Assembly (NCBI GenBank): GCA_045643185.1
Contig: JAZUKH010000068.1
Span: forward strand, 1 to 19,217
DNA: 19,217 bases
Direction: 5' to 3'
Source of the DNA: RGIG464 sp045643185
Lineage (GTDB): Bacteria; Myxococcota_A; Bradymonadia; UBA4248
Shown here: piece by piece, positions 15,967 to 19,217 of the stretch
Position numbering within the stretch: position 1 is the first letter of the stretch
Layout: every line of letters starts with the position of its first letter
Program-made: the position numbers and the translations under genes
Notes under the pieces: model-generated
What the model was told of the DNA's origin: nothing
What the model saw: the letters and a program-made list of their open reading frames with translations, nothing else
Database searches by the model: none

Positions 15967-16001
15967 CAAGTGGAGACGTGCGGTCTGCACGTCTCCACTT
16001 G
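15967..16001 (-). terminator. strong hairpin after the cysteine-rich lipoprotein gene
   Basis: A 15-bp perfect stem (CAAGTGGAGACGTGC at 15967-15981, GCACGTCTCCACTTG at 15987-16001) with a 5-nt loop begins 12 bases past the stop codon. On the minus strand only TTTGGG follows, so the T run is short; the stem stability still suggests termination or 3' protection. Confidence 0.7.
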
Positions 16002-16013
16002 CCTCATCCATGA

Positions 16014-18428
16014 CTAGCGCGCAAACTCGGCGCCCCAGTAATAACCATCCACGAGATCATTCGAAGCATTAAACATTTCCCAACCTGCATTGGTCGGACA
16101 AACGTAGGTCTCACCACCAAACGAGTACGTAAAGGCGCACTCGTATTTGCCGTCGAGTTCACTCGTATCGACCATGTATTCGAGGTGGTCTTTGTTTCCA
16201 TCGAAGTAGAGATTCTGATCTGCCGTTTTCACGACTTCCCATTCCGAGATCTTCATCGAAAAACTATCGTCGGCTTTGTGCTTGGTACAGCGCACGACGG
16301 CGTCCACGATCGCAGGCGAAGTCCCCCCATTGTCACCCATGTAGATCTCGCTGTAGATGCTGTCTTCAGCGGGGTTGACGTTGGTAAGCTGACACCAGGT
16401 CGGCTTCTTGGCGGCATCAAACGCTTTGATCGTCATGGAACGAGTCTGTTCTTCGGTGAGTTTGAGTGTATTGGTAATGAGAATCGGTGCGCCGCCGTCC
16501 TGAGTTTCGCTGACACGCGGCAGGCACGCGTAACTGCGGTTGCCGATATCGAAGATGAACGTGCAGGCGTACTTCCCTTCGTCGCCGTGGAACGCGTACG
16601 AGCGATATTCCGTATTCGGCGTGCAGTCCTTGCAATCGCGATTATAACGAGCTGAAGCCGAATGCCAGGTCTCGACGGGCTTGCTGAGATCACCACAAGC
16701 CATACGTGCCTGAACGCTATCCATGTTGAGCGGTGCTTCGATCAGAATACGGCCATAGCCTTGGTTCATCGAGTCATCAACGTGCTGGAAATTGCACCAT
16801 GTCATGGGCTCCAAACACTTCGCTTGACCATCTTTGGCATCGCAAAGTGAGGCGAGTCCACAATCTTCGCCAGCCTGATAAGCGTAGTTGACGCATTTTT
16901 GGATGACCGAGCCAACGCAGGTCATTTCGTCGCCAAAACAGTCAGATTTGGCGCACTGGTGGCTCGTTTCGTCACAATGTTGGCTTTTATTGCACGCGGT
17001 CGTTTTCCACTTGCCATTTTCGCAAACGCTTGCCCCTGCTTCAGTGCATTTGGCATCGCCAGCCTTACATTCGTCACATTGTTTCAACGTCGCATTACAA
17101 GTTTTGGACTTGCTGCAAACCTGAGCCGTCTGCCACTTACCCGAAACGCATTTCTGAAGCTCGTTATCGGTCGTGCATTGATAGCTGTCGCCAGAGCAAT
17201 CCGGCGCGTCCGGTTTTTTGCAAACCCCAGCCGTTGCATCACAAAGATCGGCTGAATCGCACGTCGCCTTGTTTTTCCATTCACCGTTATCGCACCAGAC
17301 CAACTCATTACTCGTGCACCGAATTTCTCCCGAAGAACACACGTCGCACCGGCGAGCATCCATGTTACACGACTTGGCATCGGCACACTCGGCTTTTTTG
17401 CTCCAATGACCGTCGATGCATTCCACCAGGGTTTTATCATTGCACCCGTAATAGCCCGAAACACACTCGTCGCAAACGCCTTTTTGGGCGTTACAACTGG
17501 CCTGTGAATCGCATTTCACCGAGTCTTTCCAAGCATTGCCTTCGCATTTTTGCAACATACCCGACGAAGCAACGCACTGGAAACTACCTTCGTCACAGAT
17601 TTTTGCAACGCATGCCGCCTTGTTGTCACCCGTGGTCTGACAGAGTTGATTATTTTTGTCACAATCTTCGATGGCTTCAAAGCGCGACTTGTCGATGCAT
17701 TTTTCGACTTTTCCATTGTTGCAGCGCAGATCACCGTCATTACAGGTAATGGCTTTACAAGTGTTGTCGCTGCACATTTTTTCGGAGCCACAAGCTTCGG
17801 TCTGTTTCCAGGAGTTTTCGAGGCAGGTCTCGACCGCGTTGTTATTGCAACGCATTGCGTTTTCAGTACAAGTGCGTTCGACACAGTCTTTTTGAGCCGC
17901 GTTACAGATCTTATCGTCCAAACAGGACGTTTCAACCCAGGCATTATTGGTGCACACACGCTTTGTCGACGCGTCTTTGCATTCAACCGCGTATTCTTCG
18001 CAGACCCGTTCGACACAAGACGCCGATTCGCCGCTCACGGTACAAAGTTTGTCATTGCATGGCGTGGTTTGTTTTTCATCGCCAACGCACTGCACGACCG
18101 CGTTGTTATCGCAATACGGCTTGACGGTGCATGGCTCTTTCGTCGGCTTGTCATCGCCACCAGTCGGCTTGTCGTCGCCACCAGTCGGCTTGTCGTCGCC
18201 GCCACCGATCTCGGAATTATTGACACATGTGCCGAGCGTATCGCTGCACGTTTGCTTATTCGTGCAGTAGCTCATGTAATTCCATTGACCATCAAAACAC
18301 TGACTCAAAACGTTGCTTTCACATTTAAAAGCACCGTTTTCGCATTCTTTAACGGTTCCGGAATCCGCACAGGACATCATCATTAGCATTGCTGACGCAC
18401 AAAGTCCGAACAAAACTTTCTTTTCCAT
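16014..18428 (-). CDS. cysteine-rich modular lipoprotein with duplicated C-terminal domain
   Basis: An 804-residue protein exported and probably lipidated at the Cys of MMMSC (about residue 20). It carries eleven consecutive modules of about 42-48 residues, each with six cysteines, in the rough pattern C-x4-7-C-x6-9-C-x3-5-[W or aromatic]-x4-6-C-x4-6-C-x4-8-C; cores such as GKWQTAQVC and NAWKDSVKC recur. Modules 1 and 2 are separated by a flexible linker with three GGDDKPT repeats. Similar disulfide-rich repeats are common in large surface proteins of Myxococcota and relatives. The last 263 residues (542-804) are different: two halves of one domain, unlike any family I recognise, each starting with a TWC motif and ending in GKYxCxF and YxC. 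Start: AGGAG six bases before ATG 18428. Likely a cell-surface adhesion or binding protein, by inference. Confidence 0.82.
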   Translation of the reverse strand: MEKKVLFGLCASAMLMMMSCADSGTVKECENGAFKCESNVLSQCFDGQWNYMSYCTNKQTCSDTLGTCVNNSEIGGGDDKPTGGDDKPTGGDDKPTKEPCTVKPYCDNNAVVQCVGDEKQTTPCNDKLCTVSGESASCVERVCEEYAVECKDASTKRVCTNNAWVETSCLDDKICNAAQKDCVERTCTENAMRCNNNAVETCLENSWKQTEACGSEKMCSDNTCKAITCNDGDLRCNNGKVEKCIDKSRFEAIEDCDKNNQLCQTTGDNKAACVAKICDEGSFQCVASSGMLQKCEGNAWKDSVKCDSQASCNAQKGVCDECVSGYYGCNDKTLVECIDGHWSKKAECADAKSCNMDARRCDVCSSGEIRCTSNELVWCDNGEWKNKATCDSADLCDATAGVCKKPDAPDCSGDSYQCTTDNELQKCVSGKWQTAQVCSKSKTCNATLKQCDECKAGDAKCTEAGASVCENGKWKTTACNKSQHCDETSHQCAKSDCFGDEMTCVGSVIQKCVNYAYQAGEDCGLASLCDAKDGQAKCLEPMTWCNFQHVDDSMNQGYGRILIEAPLNMDSVQARMACGDLSKPVETWHSASARYNRDCKDCTPNTEYRSYAFHGDEGKYACTFIFDIGNRSYACLPRVSETQDGGAPILITNTLKLTEEQTRSMTIKAFDAAKKPTWCQLTNVNPAEDSIYSEIYMGDNGGTSPAIVDAVVRCTKHKADDSFSMKISEWEVVKTADQNLYFDGNKDHLEYMVDTSELDGKYECAFTYSFGGETYVCPTNAGWEMFNASNDLVDGYYWGAEFAR
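18142..18204 (-). repeat. three 21-bp repeats encoding GGDDKPT
   Basis: Three perfectly phased, nearly identical 21-bp units (18142-18162, 18163-18183, 18184-18204) encode the flexible linker between cysteine modules 1 and 2. They differ at two wobble positions, so copy number could vary by slippage without a frameshift. Confidence 0.9.
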
Positions 18429-18470
18429 GTTAAACTCCTGGTGAATGCGGTTAACTCCGCGTGCAGGCGC

Positions 18471-18498
18471 CTTTTACCCCATAGGCGTATGTTTTCAA
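18471..18498 (-). promoter_or_regulatory. possible promoter of the cysteine-rich lipoprotein gene
   Basis: On the minus strand TTGAAA (18493-18498) and TAAAAG (18471-18476) are 16 bases apart. This would start transcription about 35 bases before ATG 18428. The -35 is good, the -10 moderate. Confidence 0.4.
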
Positions 18499-18537
18499 GG
18501 GACATTTTAAGAAAAACTTTATTTTAGAGGAGGATGC

Positions 18538-19002
18538 ATGAAAACACTGACGATCGCCCTGGTTGCGCATGACAACCGCAAAGCTGATATGATCGACTGG
18601 GCCATTGACAATGCCCAATTCCTTTCTGGTCACAAACTCGTTTGCACGGGCACGACGGGGACGTTGATCCGCGAGGCTTTTGCCGCCAAAGGTCTGTGCT
18701 GTGACATCACGTGTATGCATTCCGGGCCGATGGGCGGCGACACGGAGATCGCCGCGATGGTCGTGCGCAAAGAAATCGACCTGGCCATTTTCCTGATCGA
18801 TGACCTGAACCCCCAACCGCACGAAGCCGACATTCAGATGCTTTTACGCCAGTGCCGCGTCCACAACGTGCCGATCGCGTGCAACCGTTACAGCGCGGAT
18901 CTTATGATCACGAGTCAGCTTTGGTGCGACGACTGTTACAAACCGATCGAGCAGAAGTATCGTCCGTTTGACCGAGCCGCGTTTGAAGCCAACAAACATT
19001 GA
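18538..19002 (+). CDS. mgsA: methylglyoxal synthase
   Basis: Converts dihydroxyacetone phosphate to methylglyoxal and phosphate, a cytoplasmic bypass that releases phosphate when sugar phosphates build up. The 154-residue protein aligns along its length with E. coli MgsA, offset by three residues at the active site: LVAHDNRK near the N-terminus, GTTG (phosphate binding), Asp68 in SGPMGGD (E. coli Asp71), His95 and Asp98 in PHEAD (E. coli His98 and Asp101), and NVPIACNRYSAD. The usual IFFWDPL segment is IFLIDDL here. The C-terminal tail carries an extra CDDC pair and the protein is unusually cysteine-rich (eight). AGGAGG lies four bases before the ATG. It is divergent from the lipoprotein gene and has no obvious operon partner in the window. 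Confidence 0.95.
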   Translation: MKTLTIALVAHDNRKADMIDWAIDNAQFLSGHKLVCTGTTGTLIREAFAAKGLCCDITCMHSGPMGGDTEIAAMVVRKEIDLAIFLIDDLNPQPHEADIQMLLRQCRVHNVPIACNRYSADLMITSQLWCDDCYKPIEQKYRPFDRAAFEANKH

Positions 19003-19020
19003 TCAACGGCAAACAGCCAT

Positions 19021-19037
19021 GGGCGTCGCAGACGCCC
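19021..19037 (+). terminator. short hairpin after mgsA
   Basis: GGGCGTC, loop GCA, GACGCCC, 18 bases past the mgsA stop; followed by CAATACAAAAA rather than a T run. A weak terminator or part of the repeat cluster that follows. Confidence 0.4.
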
Positions 19038-19051
19038 CAATACAAAAACGG

Positions 19052-19119
19052 GCGGCGTATCGAGCAAAGCGAGATAGCCGCACGGCGCGGGCGTATCGCA
19101 GAGACAGCCGGAACGGCTG
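19052..19119. repeat. palindromic intergenic repeat, copy 2, with degenerate neighbour
   Basis: Positions 19052-19081 form an imperfect palindrome with GCGGC/GCCGC arms. Its reverse complement matches the 13053-13080 element at GCGGCTAT, GCTTTGC and ATACGCCGC, differing only in the short stretches between. A degenerate half copy (GCGTATC ... AGCC) follows at about 19091-19109, overlapping a CAGCCG-gaa-CGGCTG hairpin (19105-19119). Confidence 0.65.
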
Positions 19120-19182
19120 GATCAAGATAGCTCGCGCAAAAATATACTATGAGTTATTAGTGGATAGTAGCTAGGAATAGAG

Positions 19183-19217
19183 GGAAGTGGCAAGTGGGAA
19201 GTGAGAAGTGAGAAGTG
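19183..19217. repeat. heptamer tandem repeat at the window edge
   Basis: Five consecutive 7-bp units, GGAAGTG, GCAAGTG, GGAAGTG, AGAAGTG, AGAAGTG, run to the last base, so the array probably continues beyond the window. No gene is visible between the mgsA stop and the edge. Confidence 0.8.

Noticed and set aside
17550..18386. Plus-strand frame of 278 codons under the cysteine-rich lipoprotein gene
   Set aside because: It arises from the repeated cysteine modules read backwards; the minus-strand product has a lipobox, ribosome site and regular modules.

Overview
The window looks like a piece of chromosome from a Gram-negative bacterium of the former Deltaproteobacteria, most likely the Myxococcota or Bradymonadota side. 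This is inferred from gene content, not from a marker gene. The main pointers are a GltJ/AgmX-like protein (zinc ribbon, GYF domain, membrane segment, AgmX/TonB-like end), a CFIATAAxGS (CFI-box) segment joined to a beta-barrel of the MXAN_2562 type, and a lipoprotein built from eleven six-cysteine modules. I see no transposase, integrase, tRNA, rRNA, CRISPR array or phage gene. All genes look intact.

Layout. 129-3721 (minus): a two-gene operon, DUF58 protein then a membrane transglutaminase-like protein, overlapping by ATGA; it reads leftward from a good sigma-70-like promoter. 3947-5272 (plus): a divergent gene for a YkgJ-type cysteine-cluster protein with an N-terminal winged-helix-like region. 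5349-7022 (plus): a multi-pass membrane protein with a proline-rich tail, ending at a convergent nested hairpin. 7116-12127 (minus): asd, overlapped by ATGA with a fused outer membrane protein gene, then a terminator, a small YG-motif lipoprotein and an ALDH3-type aldehyde dehydrogenase. 12339-12923 (minus): a small secreted protein of unknown function with its own terminator. 13173-15776 (minus): the GltJ/AgmX-like protein. 16014-18428 (minus): the cysteine-rich lipoprotein. 18538-19002 (plus): methylglyoxal synthase. The last 200 bases hold palindromic and heptamer repeats.

How the genes relate. Most products are membrane, lipoprotein or secreted proteins, so the region is mainly cell-envelope work, with three central-metabolism enzymes mixed in (Asd, aldehyde dehydrogenase, methylglyoxal synthase). 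Asd feeds lysine, threonine, methionine and diaminopimelate synthesis, so its translational coupling to an envelope gene is notable. The strongest leads are: the 649-residue outer membrane protein, which carries a complete second signal peptide starting at an in-frame GTG, as if two neighbouring genes had been fused; the undescribed duplicated domain at the end of the cysteine-rich lipoprotein; the YG-motif lipoprotein; and a dispersed palindromic repeat with two clear copies and a probable third cut by the left edge.
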